From: Pseudomonas sp. KU43P
GTDB taxonomy: Bacteria > Pseudomonadota > Gammaproteobacteria > Pseudomonadales > Pseudomonadaceae
NCBI RefSeq assembly: GCF_033095865.1
Contig: NZ_AP019365.1
Location: 1,275,501 to 1,339,500, forward strand
Direction of reading: 5' to 3'
DNA: 64,000 bases
In this document: positions 1-9,381 of the stretch, piece after piece
Numbering within the stretch: position 1 is the stretch's first letter
Layout of the letters: each line of letters begins with the position of its first letter
The notes under the pieces: generated by a model
What the model was told of the DNA's origin: nothing
What the model saw: only the letters and a program-made list of their open reading frames with translations
Database searches by the model: none
Made by a program: the position numbers and the translations under genes

Positions 1-96
1 CTTCTGGCTCAGGTCGCCGAGCGACAGGGCCAGGGCGCTGGCCGACAACAGCAGGCCGGCGCACAGGGTGGTGAAGCGCAGGGAAGAGCGAATCAT
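1..96 (-). CDS. DUF4197 family protein, N-terminal fragment (cut by window edge)
   Basis: Only the first 32 codons are in the window. They encode a clear Sec signal peptide: two arginines, a hydrophobic core, and an ALA-type cleavage site near residue 23, followed by LSLGDLSQK. That mature start and the position next to ybaY and plsB fit the periplasmic DUF4197 proteins of Pseudomonas, whose function is unknown. The start codon (96-94) is preceded on the minus strand by an AAGGAA Shine-Dalgarno. The family call rests on a short N-terminus and synteny, so it is moderate. Confidence 0.6.
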   Translation of the reverse strand, partial: MIRSSLRFTTLCAGLLLSASALALSLGDLSQK

Positions 97-130
97 GCAG
101 CGTTCCTTCTAGACGAATACAAAAAGCGCG

Positions 131-529
131 TCAGCGCACCGGATCGACCTTGATCCGCACGGGCTGCGGGTCGCTGCCGTCGAGCTTGACGCCGTGGTGT
201 TCGGTATTGATGAACAGCAGCTTGCCGTCCAGTTCGATGCGCGCGCTGACCGCGTAGCGGTGGCCGGGCTTGATCTGGGCCGGGTCATAGCTGAGGTGGA
301 AGGGCAGCGGCACGTTGCCCTTGACCGGGCCAGCCTGGCTGGCCAGGGTCACGGCAGGGGCATCCATCAGCGAAACATCCTGCAGGCTCACGCTCAAGGT
401 GGCGGCCGGCGGCAGGGCGATGCGCTGCAAGTAGAAGACTTCACCGTCCAGACTGGCCTGGCTCGATGGGGTTTGGCTGGAACAGGCTGCGAGCAGGGAT
501 GCGCAACACAGCATAAAGAGCTTTTTCAT
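131..529 (-). CDS. YbaY/YscW-family lipoprotein
   Basis: A 132-residue protein that begins with a lipoprotein signal ending in the lipobox LLAAC, with the lipidated Cys at residue 16. The mature part carries the YbaY (PF09619) pattern: an ALPPAATLSVSLQDVS strand pair, a central PLPFHLSYDPAQI block and an SARIELDGKLLFIN block. YbaY proteins are envelope lipoproteins related to the type III secretion pilotin YscW; their role outside secretion systems is unclear. The next gene upstream (634-996) is a paralogue without the signal, so the two look like a duplication. Asp follows the Cys region only after several Ser residues, so outer-membrane sorting is plausible but inferred. Confidence 0.85.
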   Translation of the reverse strand: MKKLFMLCCASLLAACSSQTPSSQASLDGEVFYLQRIALPPAATLSVSLQDVSLMDAPAVTLASQAGPVKGNVPLPFHLSYDPAQIKPGHRYAVSARIELDGKLLFINTEHHGVKLDGSDPQPVRIKVDPVR

Positions 530-633
530 GGAATCTCCGATGTCCTTAGGGTTGGCTTTTGGCCAACCCCAGGGACTTTAGCGGATTTTCCGCCGTCAAT
601 CAGCGATCCGTCGGCGTATCTATCCGTCTGCCC

Positions 634-996
634 TCAGTTAAAGCCATCGGTCATCGAGGCGATTTTGTCGACGGTTACCCGGACCTTGCCCGTGACTTTG
701 TCCAGTTCGACTTCATGTTTGAGGGTATTGATGTAGAGCAGCCGGCCATCCTGCTCGATACGCGCCGAGAGTGCATACGTGTGGCGCGGGACGATTTGCT
801 GGCTGTCATAGTTCAAGCGCAGGTTGATCGGCATCGCGCCGGCGCAGCGAAGGCGCAGTTGGGCATGGCAGATAGCTGGCGCATCTGCCAGTGAAACGTC
901 ATCCAGGCTCACCTGCACGAGCCCCGAAGGCGGCACGGTGCCGTCGCTCGAGGCCACGATTTCGATGTCCAGGGATTGGATGGAAGTGTCGTTCAT
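634..996 (-). CDS. YbaY-like protein without a lipoprotein signal
   Basis: The reading frame stays open upstream to 1185, but the family similarity begins at the ATG at 996, which has a GGAG Shine-Dalgarno, giving 120 residues. The protein repeats the YbaY layout of its neighbour: a VQVSLDDVSLADAP block, MPINLRLNYDSQQI and YALSARIEQDGRLLYIN. No signal peptide or lipobox is visible from this start, so the product is predicted to be cytoplasmic unless exported by another route. Its Cys pair at the centre is not shared with the lipoprotein copy. Function is unknown. Confidence 0.8.
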   Translation of the reverse strand: MNDTSIQSLDIEIVASSDGTVPPSGLVQVSLDDVSLADAPAICHAQLRLRCAGAMPINLRLNYDSQQIVPRHTYALSARIEQDGRLLYINTLKHEVELDKVTGKVRVTVDKIASMTDGFN

Positions 997-1075
997 GTCT
1001 GTACTCCGAAGGGGTAAGGAAGGTCCATCGAACCCATCCTCATCCCTTCGGCCTGCCTTGCGGCAGCAACAAACC

Positions 1076-3562
1076 TTACCCCGTGAAGGCCTCCACCGCC
1101 TCGTCACGGTGTAGTGCAACCTGGCGGATCGATAGCCGCAGTTCGGCCGACAGCACGCGCTTGGCCACACCCTCGGCGAGCTCACCGAGTTTTTCGTGAT
1201 AACCCAGCTTGCCGTCAGGGCCAGGGCGTAGCACTTCTTGCTCGATCAAGGTCTGGATGAAGTGACGGAACAGGGTCTTGTCGAAGAATTCCGGGGCGTT
1301 CAGACCCTGCAGGATCGACAGGCGCTGAGCCATCATCACGCACAGGTCTTCCAGCTCATCGGCGCTGAGGCTCTGCTGGCCACTGTTGAGCAACAGTGAC
1401 GTCGCCATGTAGAAGCGCTGCAAGGTCTGGGTGATGGTGCGGGCGAGCAGGGTCAGCAGGACGAACTGGCGCGAACTCGGTGCCGGGCGAATGTACATGT
1501 CGCCCTCGTGGCGCAGCAGGCCTTGTTCGACCAATGCGACCAGCCACTGGTCGATCACCTCGTCGAGTTGTTCGGGTTCCCAGCGTAGGAACAACTCGGC
1601 CTGCAGGTACGGGTACAGTGCGTGCACATACTGACCAAGCAGTTCGCGGCTCATCCGCGAACTGCTGTGGAAGAAGCTCGCCAGCAACGCCGGCAGGGCA
1701 AAGATGTGCAGGACGTTGTTGCGGTAATAGGTCATCAGCACCGCGTTGGCTTCATCCAGATACAGGATGCGGCCCAGCGCGTCTTTCTGTTCGGCCAGCA
1801 GGTCCATGTTCCTGACGTGTTCGATCAGGGCTTTGCCGTCACCTTCCGGCAAGGTGGTGTGCGCGGAATAGGGCACCTTGCGCAGCAGCGCCAGGTACAC
1901 GTCGAGCACTCGGGTCAGGGCCTGCTCGTCCAGGGCCAGGCGGCTGGTGGACAGTAGCGCCAGGGCCACCAGGTTGACCGGGTTGACCGCCGCGGCCTCG
2001 TTCAAATGCCGGGCCACGGTGTCGCCCAGGCGCGTGGTGGCTTCGTTGAGCCAGGCCGGGCGGAACTGCGGGCCATGCTCCTGCTCTCGCCAGCCGGGTT
2101 GCTGCTGGTCGAGGAAGCCGCCCAGGCGGATCGGTTCGCCGAAGTTGACGTAGACCTGGCCGAAACGCTGTTTCAGTGCGCCGATCACCTTGAAGATATC
2201 GAAGATCGATTCTTTCTTCTTGCTTGCCCCGCGCAGTTCGCCCAGGTAGGTGCGGCCTTCGAGCACCCGTTCGTAGCCGATGTACACCGGGACGAAGACA
2301 ATGGGCGTGCGTGACGAGCGCAAGTAGCTGCGCAGAGTGATCGCCAGCATCCCGGTGCGCGGCTGCAGCATGCGCCCGGTGCGCGAGCGCCCGCCCTCGA
2401 CGAAGTATTCCACCGGGAAGCCTTTGGTGAACAGGGTGTGCAGGTATTCGTTGAATACCGCGGTGTACAGCGGGTTGCCCTTGAAGGTTCGGCGCATGAA
2501 GAACGCGCCACCACGGCGCAGCAGGCCGCCGATCACGGGCATGTTGAGGTTGATGCCGGCGGCGATGTGTGGCGGCGTCAGGCCATTGCGGAACAGCAGG
2601 TAGGACAGCAGCAGGTAGTCGATGTGGCTACGGTGGCAGGGCACATAGATCACTTCGTGGCCCGGGGCGATGCCTTGCACCTGCTCGATATGGTTGACCT
2701 TGATGCCGTCGTAGATCTTGTTCCAGAACCAGCTCAGCACCACCTCGAGAAAGCGGATGGCGGTGTAGGTGTAGTCCGAGGCAATCTCGTTGCCATAGCG
2801 CAGCGCCTGGGCCTCTGCCTTGGCTTGGGGGATGTTCTCGCGCTGCGCTTGCTCGGCAATGGCCTGGCGCACCAGCGGTGCATGTACCAGGCCCTTGACC
2901 AGGTTGCGTCGGTGCGAGATGTCCGGGCCGATCACTGCGGTCTTGAGGTTGCGAAAATGCACGCGCATCAGGCGCTGGGCCATGCGTACAGTGCGCTCAT
3001 GACCCTTGTTGTGCTGCACCAGCTCGCGCACATGGATGGGGGCGGAGAATTGCACCCGGGTCTTGCGCCCCAGAATAAGGATCGTCAGCAGTCGGCGCAG
3101 GCGCCCGGTAACCGCCCAACTGTCGGCGAACAGCAGCTTCCAAGGGCTGGACTCGCTGGCGGGTGTCTGCCCCCAGAACACGCTGACCGGGATGATCTGC
3201 GCGTCTTCTTCGGCGTGCTGGGTCACCGCAGCGACCACGCGCTCCAGGGTGGGCGGCGCGCCGCGCTTGTCTTGACGGCCCAGCCAATCCGGCTCGGGGG
3301 TCAGGTAGAAGAACCCGGCGGGTTCGTGCAGCGGGCCCACCGCCACCGGCAGCACCGGGCGCGGCAGCCCAGCCTTGGTGCATTCGTGGTCAAGTACCGC
3401 CAGGTCGCTGAGCGATGGCGAGGGCAGGGCATAGAACACTGGCCGGCTGCGGTCGAGATTGAGGCTCATCGACGATTGGTTGATGGTCTCGGAGCGCACC
3501 CACAGGTACAGCAGGCGACGCAAGGCACCGAAGATCAGGCGGCGCAGGGGGGAACGGGTCAT
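1076..3562 (-). CDS. plsB: Glycerol-3-phosphate 1-O-acyltransferase
   Basis: PlsB acylates sn-glycerol 3-phosphate at position 1 on the inner membrane, the first step of phospholipid synthesis. The start chosen is the ATG at 3562 (MTRSPLRRL), giving 828 residues, the usual size in Pseudomonas; the frame is open for 29 more codons upstream without family similarity. The catalytic HX4D motif is visible as HRSHID near residues 310-315. It is followed by the substrate-binding blocks [20 protein letters not shown] and [12 protein letters not shown] in the family order. It is transcribed leftward, toward the ybaY pair, and diverges from the cold-shock gene. Confidence 0.97.
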   Translation of the reverse strand: MTRSPLRRLIFGALRRLLYLWVRSETINQSSMSLNLDRSRPVFYALPSPSLSDLAVLDHECTKAGLPRPVLPVAVGPLHEPAGFFYLTPEPDWLGRQDKRGAPPTLERVVAAVTQHAEEDAQIIPVSVFWGQTPASESSPWKLLFADSWAVTGRLRRLLTILILGRKTRVQFSAPIHVRELVQHNKGHERTVRMAQRLMRVHFRNLKTAVIGPDISHRRNLVKGLVHAPLVRQAIAEQAQRENIPQAKAEAQALRYGNEIASDYTYTAIRFLEVVLSWFWNKIYDGIKVNHIEQVQGIAPGHEVIYVPCHRSHIDYLLLSYLLFRNGLTPPHIAAGINLNMPVIGGLLRRGGAFFMRRTFKGNPLYTAVFNEYLHTLFTKGFPVEYFVEGGRSRTGRMLQPRTGMLAITLRSYLRSSRTPIVFVPVYIGYERVLEGRTYLGELRGASKKKESIFDIFKVIGALKQRFGQVYVNFGEPIRLGGFLDQQQPGWREQEHGPQFRPAWLNEATTRLGDTVARHLNEAAAVNPVNLVALALLSTSRLALDEQALTRVLDVYLALLRKVPYSAHTTLPEGDGKALIEHVRNMDLLAEQKDALGRILYLDEANAVLMTYYRNNVLHIFALPALLASFFHSSSRMSRELLGQYVHALYPYLQAELFLRWEPEQLDEVIDQWLVALVEQGLLRHEGDMYIRPAPSSRQFVLLTLLARTITQTLQRFYMATSLLLNSGQQSLSADELEDLCVMMAQRLSILQGLNAPEFFDKTLFRHFIQTLIEQEVLRPGPDGKLGYHEKLGELAEGVAKRVLSAELRLSIRQVALHRDEAVEAFTG

Positions 3563-3674
3563 GGGGTGTGTGCCCTGGGTATCATTTGAGGTGGTGATTT
3601 TGCTGCGTATGCAGCCAATTAGTCTGCCGTATCTGCGCAAGTTCAGCAAAATCCTGCACGCCGCACCGCAGTCA

Positions 3675-3703
3675 TGAAATTTATTTGTTCTGTGTCATAT
3701 ACT
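3675..3703 (+). promoter_or_regulatory. Possible promoter of the cold-shock gene
   Basis: A good -10 (TATACT, 3698-3703) lies about 100 nt before the csp start codon, with a weak -35 (TGAAAT, 3675-3680) 17 nt upstream. This leaves a 5' leader of about 95 nt, a length typical of temperature-regulated csp messages. The -35 is poor, so the call is tentative. Confidence 0.35.
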
Positions 3704-3805
3704 CGGCCTGCCACTTGCAGGATATTCCAGCAAGCGGCGTCGGCATGGGGTGGAGTCCCTGTGCCTGCAAGGCGATCTTCACAATAAAAATCCGGAGTAG
3801 TTCAG

Positions 3806-4015
3806 ATGTCGTCTCGTGAGACTGGGAATGTAAAGTGGTTCAACGATGCCAAGGGCTATGGCTTCATTCAGCGCGAAGGTGGTGCGGATGTGTTCGTCCA
3901 CTATCGGGCGATCCGCGGTGAGGGGCATCGTACCCTGGTCGAAGGGCAGCGGGTGGAATACGCCTGCGTGCAGGGCCAGAAAGGCCTGCAAGCCGAGGAC
4001 GTAGTCGGGCTCTGA
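3806..4015 (+). CDS. CspA-family cold-shock protein
   Basis: A 69-residue single cold-shock domain that binds single-stranded RNA or DNA. Both RNA-binding motifs are present: RNP1 as KGYGFI (about residues 17-22) and RNP2 as VFVHY (about 30-34). The N-terminal [16 protein letters not shown] is standard. The C-terminal half ([21 protein letters not shown]) is more divergent than in CspA itself. This divergent form sits beside plsB in pseudomonads. A GGAG Shine-Dalgarno precedes the ATG. Whether it is cold-induced cannot be read from sequence, though the long leader would fit. Confidence 0.93.
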   Translation: MSSRETGNVKWFNDAKGYGFIQREGGADVFVHYRAIRGEGHRTLVEGQRVEYACVQGQKGLQAEDVVGL

Positions 4016-4020
4016 GCGAG

Positions 4021-4091
4021 TAGGAGCTGGCTTGTCGGCGATCAGCCGCATGCACCGCGGTGCCTGCATCGCCGGCAAGCCGGCTCCCATA
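4021..4091. repeat. REP doublet (degenerate left arm)
   Basis: Two facing REP units. The right arm (4068-4091) is the consensus ATCGCCGGCAAGCCGGCTCC form; the left arm (4021-4042) is a diverged inverted copy. The spacer holds a second small palindrome (GCACCGCGGTGC). It lies between the csp stop codon and the convergent gene at 4106. Confidence 0.75.
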
Positions 4092-4105
4092 GAGACGTTA
4101 TGTAT

Positions 4106-4480
4106 TCATGTACGCCAGGTGATTTCTTCCTCACCGTCGGCACTGATGCGGACCCAGCGGTCGGCATCTTCTTCTCCATCTTCCTCGACCCAGCCACCCG
4201 GTGCGCAGCGCACTTCGACGCCCAATGCGACGAACGCGGCGCGGGCGCAGGCGATGTCATCGGCCCATGGCGTCTGGTCGCTTTCCAGGTAGAGGCTGTT
4301 CCATTTCCCTACAGCCTTGGGTAACCAAGTGACCGGAATGTTACCGGCTTGGCATTTGAAGGTCTGGCCTTTCTGCTGCCAGTCGCTGCACGGGCCGATC
4401 GCTTCGGCCAGCCACTTGGCAATTTGCTTGTGGTCGACGTCGGCGTCCTTCAGGTAGATCTCGATATCAGGTTGGCGCAT
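4106..4480 (-). CDS. Conserved hypothetical protein
   Basis: A 124-residue soluble protein, acidic at the C-terminus, with no signal peptide or membrane segment. It opens with MRQPDIEIYLKDAD and has a Trp-rich core (KWLAEAIGPCSDW, KWNSLYLESDQTPWADDI). I do not recognise a characterised domain. It ends 17 nt before the rRNA methyltransferase stop region on the same strand and is probably the last gene of the dapE-rlmA unit. Its place between csp and the methyltransferase matches the conserved P. putida order, so it is a real gene. Confidence 0.8.
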   Translation of the reverse strand: MRQPDIEIYLKDADVDHKQIAKWLAEAIGPCSDWQQKGQTFKCQAGNIPVTWLPKAVGKWNSLYLESDQTPWADDIACARAAFVALGVEVRCAPGGWVEEDGEEDADRWVRISADGEEEITWRT

Positions 4481-4497
4481 AAGGGCTCCGGGTGTGC

Positions 4498-5310
4498 TCA
4501 GTCTTGGCGCACGAAATAGTCATAACGCATGGAAACCGTGACCTCGAACGGCTCGGGCTGGTCGATCACCTGGGCACGCTTCTCGGCGCTGGCACGCCAG
4601 CCGTGCGGGGTCATTGCCAGCAGGTCGGCGCGAGCCTTGGGTGCAGCCAGGCTCAGGCGGAACTCGAGGGTTTCGCTGTGGGCGTGGACCATGCCTTGCG
4701 GCACCAGGGCCAGGTGCTTGTCGTCGGCGTAGGGGCGTACTTCATCGTAGAGCACTTCGCGCAGTTCCATCAGGTGCCCGCTGGTCGGGCCAACCCGCAT
4801 CAGGCCACCGCCGGGGCTGAGCAGGCGCCTGGCTTCGTCCCAGTCCAGCGGGCTGAACACGCTGGCGATGAACTGGCAGCTGGCATCGGCCAACGGCACG
4901 CGGGCCATGCTGGCGACCATCCAGGTGACTGCAGGGTCGCGCCGGCAGGCGCGCTTGACCGCTTCACGAGAGATGTCCAGGGCATAGCCGTCGGCCTGTG
5001 GCAGGGCCTGGGCCAGCTGCGCGGTGTAGTAACCCTCGCCGCAGCCGATGTCCAGCCAGGTGCCGGGCGTGCGTTCGGCGGCCAGCTCTGCCAGGCGGCG
5101 GGCCACCGGGGCATAGTGGCCGGCGTCGAGGAAATCACGGCGTGCTTCGACCATGGCCTGGTTGTCACCTGGGTCGCGGCTGTTCTTGTGCTGCACCGGC
5201 AAAAGGTTCAGGTAACCCTGGCGAGCACGGTCGAAGTGGTGGCCGGCCGGGCACACCACGCCATTGTCGAGGCGCGCGAGGGCGGCCTGGCAGAGAGGGC
5301 AGGCGAGCAT
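4498..5310 (-). CDS. rlmA: 23S rRNA (guanine-N1) methyltransferase, RlmA type
   Basis: A 270-residue SAM-dependent methyltransferase. An N-terminal zinc site is formed by C4, C7, C20 and H24, as in RlmA, which methylates G745 of 23S rRNA. The SAM-binding motif I is WLDIGCGEGYYT around residues 85-96. The catalytic region following SVFSPLDWDEARRLLSPGGG also matches the family. The gene overlaps the dapE stop by one base (TGATG), so translation is probably coupled. Homologues of this subfamily include both G745 and G748 enzymes; synteny favours the G745 type, but the target base is inferred. Confidence 0.88.
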   Translation of the reverse strand: MLACPLCQAALARLDNGVVCPAGHHFDRARQGYLNLLPVQHKNSRDPGDNQAMVEARRDFLDAGHYAPVARRLAELAAERTPGTWLDIGCGEGYYTAQLAQALPQADGYALDISREAVKRACRRDPAVTWMVASMARVPLADASCQFIASVFSPLDWDEARRLLSPGGGLMRVGPTSGHLMELREVLYDEVRPYADDKHLALVPQGMVHAHSETLEFRLSLAAPKARADLLAMTPHGWRASAEKRAQVIDQPEPFEVTVSMRYDYFVRQD

Positions 5311-6461
5311 CAGGCGAGCAACCGAACCAGGGTCTGGTAGTAGATCTCGGTCAGCAAGTCGAGGTCGCTGGCCAGGATCCGTTCGTCGACCTGGTGGATG
5401 GTGGCGTTGACCGGGCCGAGCTCGACCACCTGGGTGCCCATGGTGGCGATGAAGCGGCCATCGGAGGTGCCGCCGCTGGTGGAGGGCTGGGTGTTGCGGC
5501 CGGTGACGGCCTTGATGCTGACCGAAACCGCATCGAGCAGTTCGCCGGGTTCGGTGAGGAACGGCAGGCCCGACAAGGCCCAGTCGATCGACCAGTCCAG
5601 CTCATGCTTGTCGAGGATTGCCGACACCCGCGCTTGCAAGCCTTCGACGGTCGACTCGGTGGAGAAGCGGAAGTTGAACAGCGCGGTCAGCTCGCCCGGG
5701 ACCACGTTGGTGGCGCCGGTACCCGAATTGAGGTTGGAGATCTGGAAGCTGGTCGGCGGGAAGAAAGCATTGCCTTCGTCCCAATGCTCGGCAGCCAGTT
5801 CCGCCAGCGCGGGTGCAGCCAGGTGAATCGGATTGCGCGCCAGGTGCGGGTAGGCCACGTGGCCCTGCTTGCCGCGCACGGTCAGCTTGGCGCCGAGCGA
5901 GCCACGGCGGCCGTTCTTGACCACGTCACCGAGCAGGTCGGTGCTCGACGGCTCGCCGACGATGCACCAGTCCAGGCGTTCGTTGCGGGCTTTGAGGCGT
6001 TCGACCACGGCTTTGGTGCCATGGTGTGCCGGGCCTTCTTCGTCGCTGGTGATCAGGAAGGCGACCTTGCCGCGATGGCCCGGGTAGTCACGCACGAAGC
6101 GCTCGCTGGCCACCACCATGGAGGCCAGGCTGCCTTTCATGTCGGCAGCACCACGGCCGCAGAGCATGCCGTCAGCATCGATCAACGCCTCGAAGGGCTC
6201 GTGTTGCCACTGCTGCACCGGGCCTGTGGGCACCACGTCGGTGTGGCCGGCGAAGCACAGCACCGGGCCGTCCTGATCGCCATGGGTGGCCCAGAAGTTG
6301 TCGACGTCTTCGATGCGCATCGGCTCGAGCTGGAAGCCCACTGCGCCCAGGCGATTCATCATCTGTGCCTGGCAGTCGGCATCGACGGGGGTGACCGAAG
6401 GGCGACGAATCAGGTCGCAGGCCAGTTGAAGGGTGGGCGAGAGCTCGGCTGGGGCCGTCAT
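5310..6461 (-). CDS. dapE: Succinyl-diaminopimelate desuccinylase
   Basis: DapE hydrolyses N-succinyl-LL-diaminopimelate to LL-diaminopimelate in lysine and peptidoglycan precursor synthesis. The protein is 383 residues, normal for the family. The di-zinc M20 motifs are visible: FAGHTDVVP (H73, D75), GRGAADMKG (D107) and ITSDEEG (E141, E142, of which E141 would be the general base). The C-terminal GGTSDGRF substrate-binding loop is also present. Two further steps of the pathway, dapD and dapC, lie within 11 kb on the same strand. Confidence 0.97.
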   Translation of the reverse strand: MTAPAELSPTLQLACDLIRRPSVTPVDADCQAQMMNRLGAVGFQLEPMRIEDVDNFWATHGDQDGPVLCFAGHTDVVPTGPVQQWQHEPFEALIDADGMLCGRGAADMKGSLASMVVASERFVRDYPGHRGKVAFLITSDEEGPAHHGTKAVVERLKARNERLDWCIVGEPSSTDLLGDVVKNGRRGSLGAKLTVRGKQGHVAYPHLARNPIHLAAPALAELAAEHWDEGNAFFPPTSFQISNLNSGTGATNVVPGELTALFNFRFSTESTVEGLQARVSAILDKHELDWSIDWALSGLPFLTEPGELLDAVSVSIKAVTGRNTQPSTSGGTSDGRFIATMGTQVVELGPVNATIHQVDERILASDLDLLTEIYYQTLVRLLA

Positions 6462-6540
6462 GGGGAACTCCGGGACAAGGCAGGGCGAGGAAACGAGGGG
6501 CGTTATCTTATATCAAGCGAGGGGGTTCGGCACGGGCAAA

Positions 6541-6644
6541 GGGGCCGCTGTGCGCCCCAATCGCCGGCAAACCGGCTCCCACATGTACTGCGCTGACCTC
6601 CTGTGGGAGCCGGCTTGCCGGTGATTGGGGCGCACAGCGGCCCC
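6541..6644. repeat. REP doublet forming a 43-bp inverted repeat
   Basis: The arms 6541-6583 and 6602-6644 are near-perfect inverted copies joined by an 18-nt loop. Each contains the REP core GCCGGCTTGCCGG or its complement, extended outward by matching GGGGCCGCTGTGCGCCCC ends. It sits in the gap between ndvB and dapE, both leftward, and may act as a transcription or mRNA-stability barrier. Confidence 0.9.
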
Positions 6645-6652
6645 CAACAGTC

Positions 6653-9244
6653 TCAGGCTTCCTGCGCTTCTGCCACCTTGGCCGCAGGCTTGGGCAGCGA
6701 CGACAACAGCGCCATCACCAATGCCGCAAGGTAGGGCAACGACTGCACCAGCAGCATCACCACCCAAAAGCGCATGTCCGAACTCGGCAGCCCTTGCACC
6801 AGGTAGATCCCGGCCGCAGCGCCCCACAGCAGCAGCATGATGAACAGCTCTTCCCGCGCTTCGGAAATTGCCACCAGTACCCCATGGCTGTCGGCGTTTT
6901 TCGGTGTGCGGAAGAACGGCATGCTGCTGGTGAAGACCCCGTAAAGCACGGCCTTGGCGATCGTGTGCGACAACGCCAGCCCGGCCAGCGCTGCCGCGAA
7001 GGCGTCCTTGAGGTTGACCCCCACCGCACGGCGGTACAGGAAGATGATCTTGCCCACCTTGAAGAAGAACAGCGCCAGCGGCGGAATGGCGAAAATCATC
7101 AGCGGTGGATCGACCCGGTGAGGCACGATGATCATCGCCGCCGACCACAACAAGGCGCCCACGGTGAAGAAGATGTTCATGCCATCGGCAATCCAGGGCA
7201 GCCAGCCGGCCAGGAAGTGATAGCGCTGGCCCCGGGTCAGCTCGCTGCCCTTGCCGCGCAGCAGGGCGGCGGCATGGTGCTTGATGATCTGGATGGCGCC
7301 ATAGGCCCAGCGGAAGCGCTGCTTCTTGAAGTCGATGAAGGTGTCGGGCATCAGGCCCTTGCCATAGCTGTTGTGGGCGTAGGCAGCCGACAGCCCTTTC
7401 TCGAATACGCGCAGGCCCAGTTCGGCGTCCTCGCAGATGCACCACTGCGCCCAGCCCAGCTCTTCGAGCACCGTGCGCCGGGTCATGGTCATGGTGCCAT
7501 GCTGGATGATCGCGTCGCGGTCGTTGCGGGTGACCATGCCGATATGGAAGAAGCCCTTGTATTCGCTGTAGCACAGCTTCTTGAAGGCACTCTCGTGTTG
7601 GTCGCGGTAGTCCTGCGGTGACTGCACCACGGCGATTTTCGGGTCGGCGAAGTGCGGCACCATGTGCTTGAGCCAGTTGCGGTCGACGCAGTAGTCCGAG
7701 TCGATCACCGCGATCACTTCGGCATCCTTGGCGGTGTGCGGGATCAGGTAGTTCAGCGCTCCGCCCTTGAAGCCGGCCAGGGGCGCGACGTGGAAGAACT
7801 TGAAGCGCTCGCCGAGCTTTTCGCAGTGGGCCTTGAGGGGCTCCCACACGGCCGGGTCCTTGGTGTTGTTGTCGATCACCAGCACTTCATAATCCGGGTA
7901 GTCCAGGGCAGCCAGAGCATCCAAGGTCTGTTTGACCATTTCCGGCGGCTCGTTGTAGCACGGCACATGCACCGAGACCTTCGGCCGGTAGGCGCTGTCG
8001 CCTTGCACTGGCAGGAATTCGCGGCGGCGTTTGTGGATCCACACCGCCTCGGCCAGTTCGTGGGCTTCGGTCAGCAGCACGATGAACACGCCCAACGCGC
8101 CCAGCGCCAGCAACACCCCGACCGTGAGGCTGAACCAGGTGCTGTACTGCTGGCTGTAGTCGTAGCCGATCCACACCAGCACCGATCCACAGAGGAAGGT
8201 AATGAAGGTAAGGAAGGTTCGCCCCCGTTGGCGCAGGGCCGATCCATCGATCAGCAGCACGGTCAGGGCGATCATCGCCAGCACCACCGAGGCGACCGCC
8301 AGGGCTCGCCATTGTGGGATCGCGACCACCGGCCCGTCGAAGTTGAATTTCTGCTGGCGCTCGGCGTTGAACACCCCCCAGTAGGCGCCCACCGAGCCTT
8401 CGTCACTGGCCTTCCATGGCTGGTCATAGGCTTCGATGACGAAGTAGTTGTAGCCACGGCGGTTGAGGGTGTTGACCAGGGTGCGCAGATAGATGGCCTG
8501 ATCGGCTTGGGTGGCATCGGCACCGCCGCGCATGCGGCCATTGCTCGGCCAGCCCACTTCAGACAACAGCAAGGGCTTGCGCGGGAACTGCTGCTTCAAT
8601 TCGCGGGCCCGGTCGAGCACGAACGCCACCGAGTCTTTCATCGGTACGAATTCCCAGTAGGGCAGGATGTGCGCGGCGATCAGATCGACGTGCTTGGCCA
8701 GCTCCGGATGCTCTTTCCAGATGTGCCACTGCTCGCTGGTGGTTACCGGCACCTTGACGGCGGCTCGTACCCGGTCCAGGTACTGGATCAGGGCTTCGGG
8801 GGTGACTTCCTCGCGGAACAGGGCCTCGTTGCCCACCACCACGCGCACCACGCTGCGCGAGTTATTGGCCAGTTCGATGCCTTTGGCGATCTCGCGCTCG
8901 TTGCGCTCCAGGTCGGTGCCGATCCAGATGCCCAAGGTCACACGCAAGCCGAACTCTTCGGCCAGACGCGGAATTTCCGCCTGTGTACCTTCGACGGTAT
9001 AGATGCGGATGCTGTCGGTCAGCTTGTTCATCTGTTCCAGGTCCTGGCGCATCTCGTCATCGCTTGGGTACTGGCCCTTTTGCGGGCTTTCTCCCAGGCG
9101 AAACGGCGAGTACGAGAACCCTGAGATCTGCTCCGGCCAGGCAGGCGCGGAAACCGGGCGGTTGACCAGTGCCCAGAACCCGGTAAACAAGGCAGCGATG
9201 GCCAGCACAACCACCAGGTTGAGGCCGAATTTGCGTGAAGACAT
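6653..9244 (-). CDS. ndvB: Membrane glucan synthase NdvB (GH17-like plus GT2)
   Basis: An 863-residue inner-membrane protein. One N-terminal membrane anchor (about 8-28) is followed by a GH17-like domain (FSYSPFRLGESPQKGQYPS to about 300). Three hydrophobic segments follow (about 312-395), then a GT2 domain starting PKVSVHVPCYNEPPE near 420 with VIDSDYCVD, CEDAELGLRVFEKG and the QRFRW processivity motif. Further membrane helices close the protein. P. aeruginosa NdvB, next to dapE in that genome too, makes cyclic beta-1,3-glucans linked to biofilm antibiotic tolerance. The linkage made here is inferred from that homologue. The C-terminal tail is Ala/Lys-rich and cytoplasmic. Confidence 0.92.
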   Translation of the reverse strand: MSSRKFGLNLVVVLAIAALFTGFWALVNRPVSAPAWPEQISGFSYSPFRLGESPQKGQYPSDDEMRQDLEQMNKLTDSIRIYTVEGTQAEIPRLAEEFGLRVTLGIWIGTDLERNEREIAKGIELANNSRSVVRVVVGNEALFREEVTPEALIQYLDRVRAAVKVPVTTSEQWHIWKEHPELAKHVDLIAAHILPYWEFVPMKDSVAFVLDRARELKQQFPRKPLLLSEVGWPSNGRMRGGADATQADQAIYLRTLVNTLNRRGYNYFVIEAYDQPWKASDEGSVGAYWGVFNAERQQKFNFDGPVVAIPQWRALAVASVVLAMIALTVLLIDGSALRQRGRTFLTFITFLCGSVLVWIGYDYSQQYSTWFSLTVGVLLALGALGVFIVLLTEAHELAEAVWIHKRRREFLPVQGDSAYRPKVSVHVPCYNEPPEMVKQTLDALAALDYPDYEVLVIDNNTKDPAVWEPLKAHCEKLGERFKFFHVAPLAGFKGGALNYLIPHTAKDAEVIAVIDSDYCVDRNWLKHMVPHFADPKIAVVQSPQDYRDQHESAFKKLCYSEYKGFFHIGMVTRNDRDAIIQHGTMTMTRRTVLEELGWAQWCICEDAELGLRVFEKGLSAAYAHNSYGKGLMPDTFIDFKKQRFRWAYGAIQIIKHHAAALLRGKGSELTRGQRYHFLAGWLPWIADGMNIFFTVGALLWSAAMIIVPHRVDPPLMIFAIPPLALFFFKVGKIIFLYRRAVGVNLKDAFAAALAGLALSHTIAKAVLYGVFTSSMPFFRTPKNADSHGVLVAISEAREELFIMLLLWGAAAGIYLVQGLPSSDMRFWVVMLLVQSLPYLAALVMALLSSLPKPAAKVAEAQEA

Positions 9245-9332
9245 TGTGATCCAGTTCTGTCCAGGTGATAGGACATTAAAGCAGTATTGGTAGGCTCTTT
9301 CCTAACGATGGAGCTGATGGCAGCCTCTGGCC

Positions 9333-9338
9333 TATAAT
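9333..9338 (+). promoter_or_regulatory. Probable -10 element of tcdA
   Basis: A perfect TATAAT lies 43 nt before the tcdA start codon in the divergent ndvB-tcdA gap. No convincing -35 hexamer is seen at the proper distance. Confidence 0.4.
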
Positions 9339-9381
9339 GCGCGCCGCTTTTTTTGGCGGTATCGAGTTTCGGGGAAGCAAC

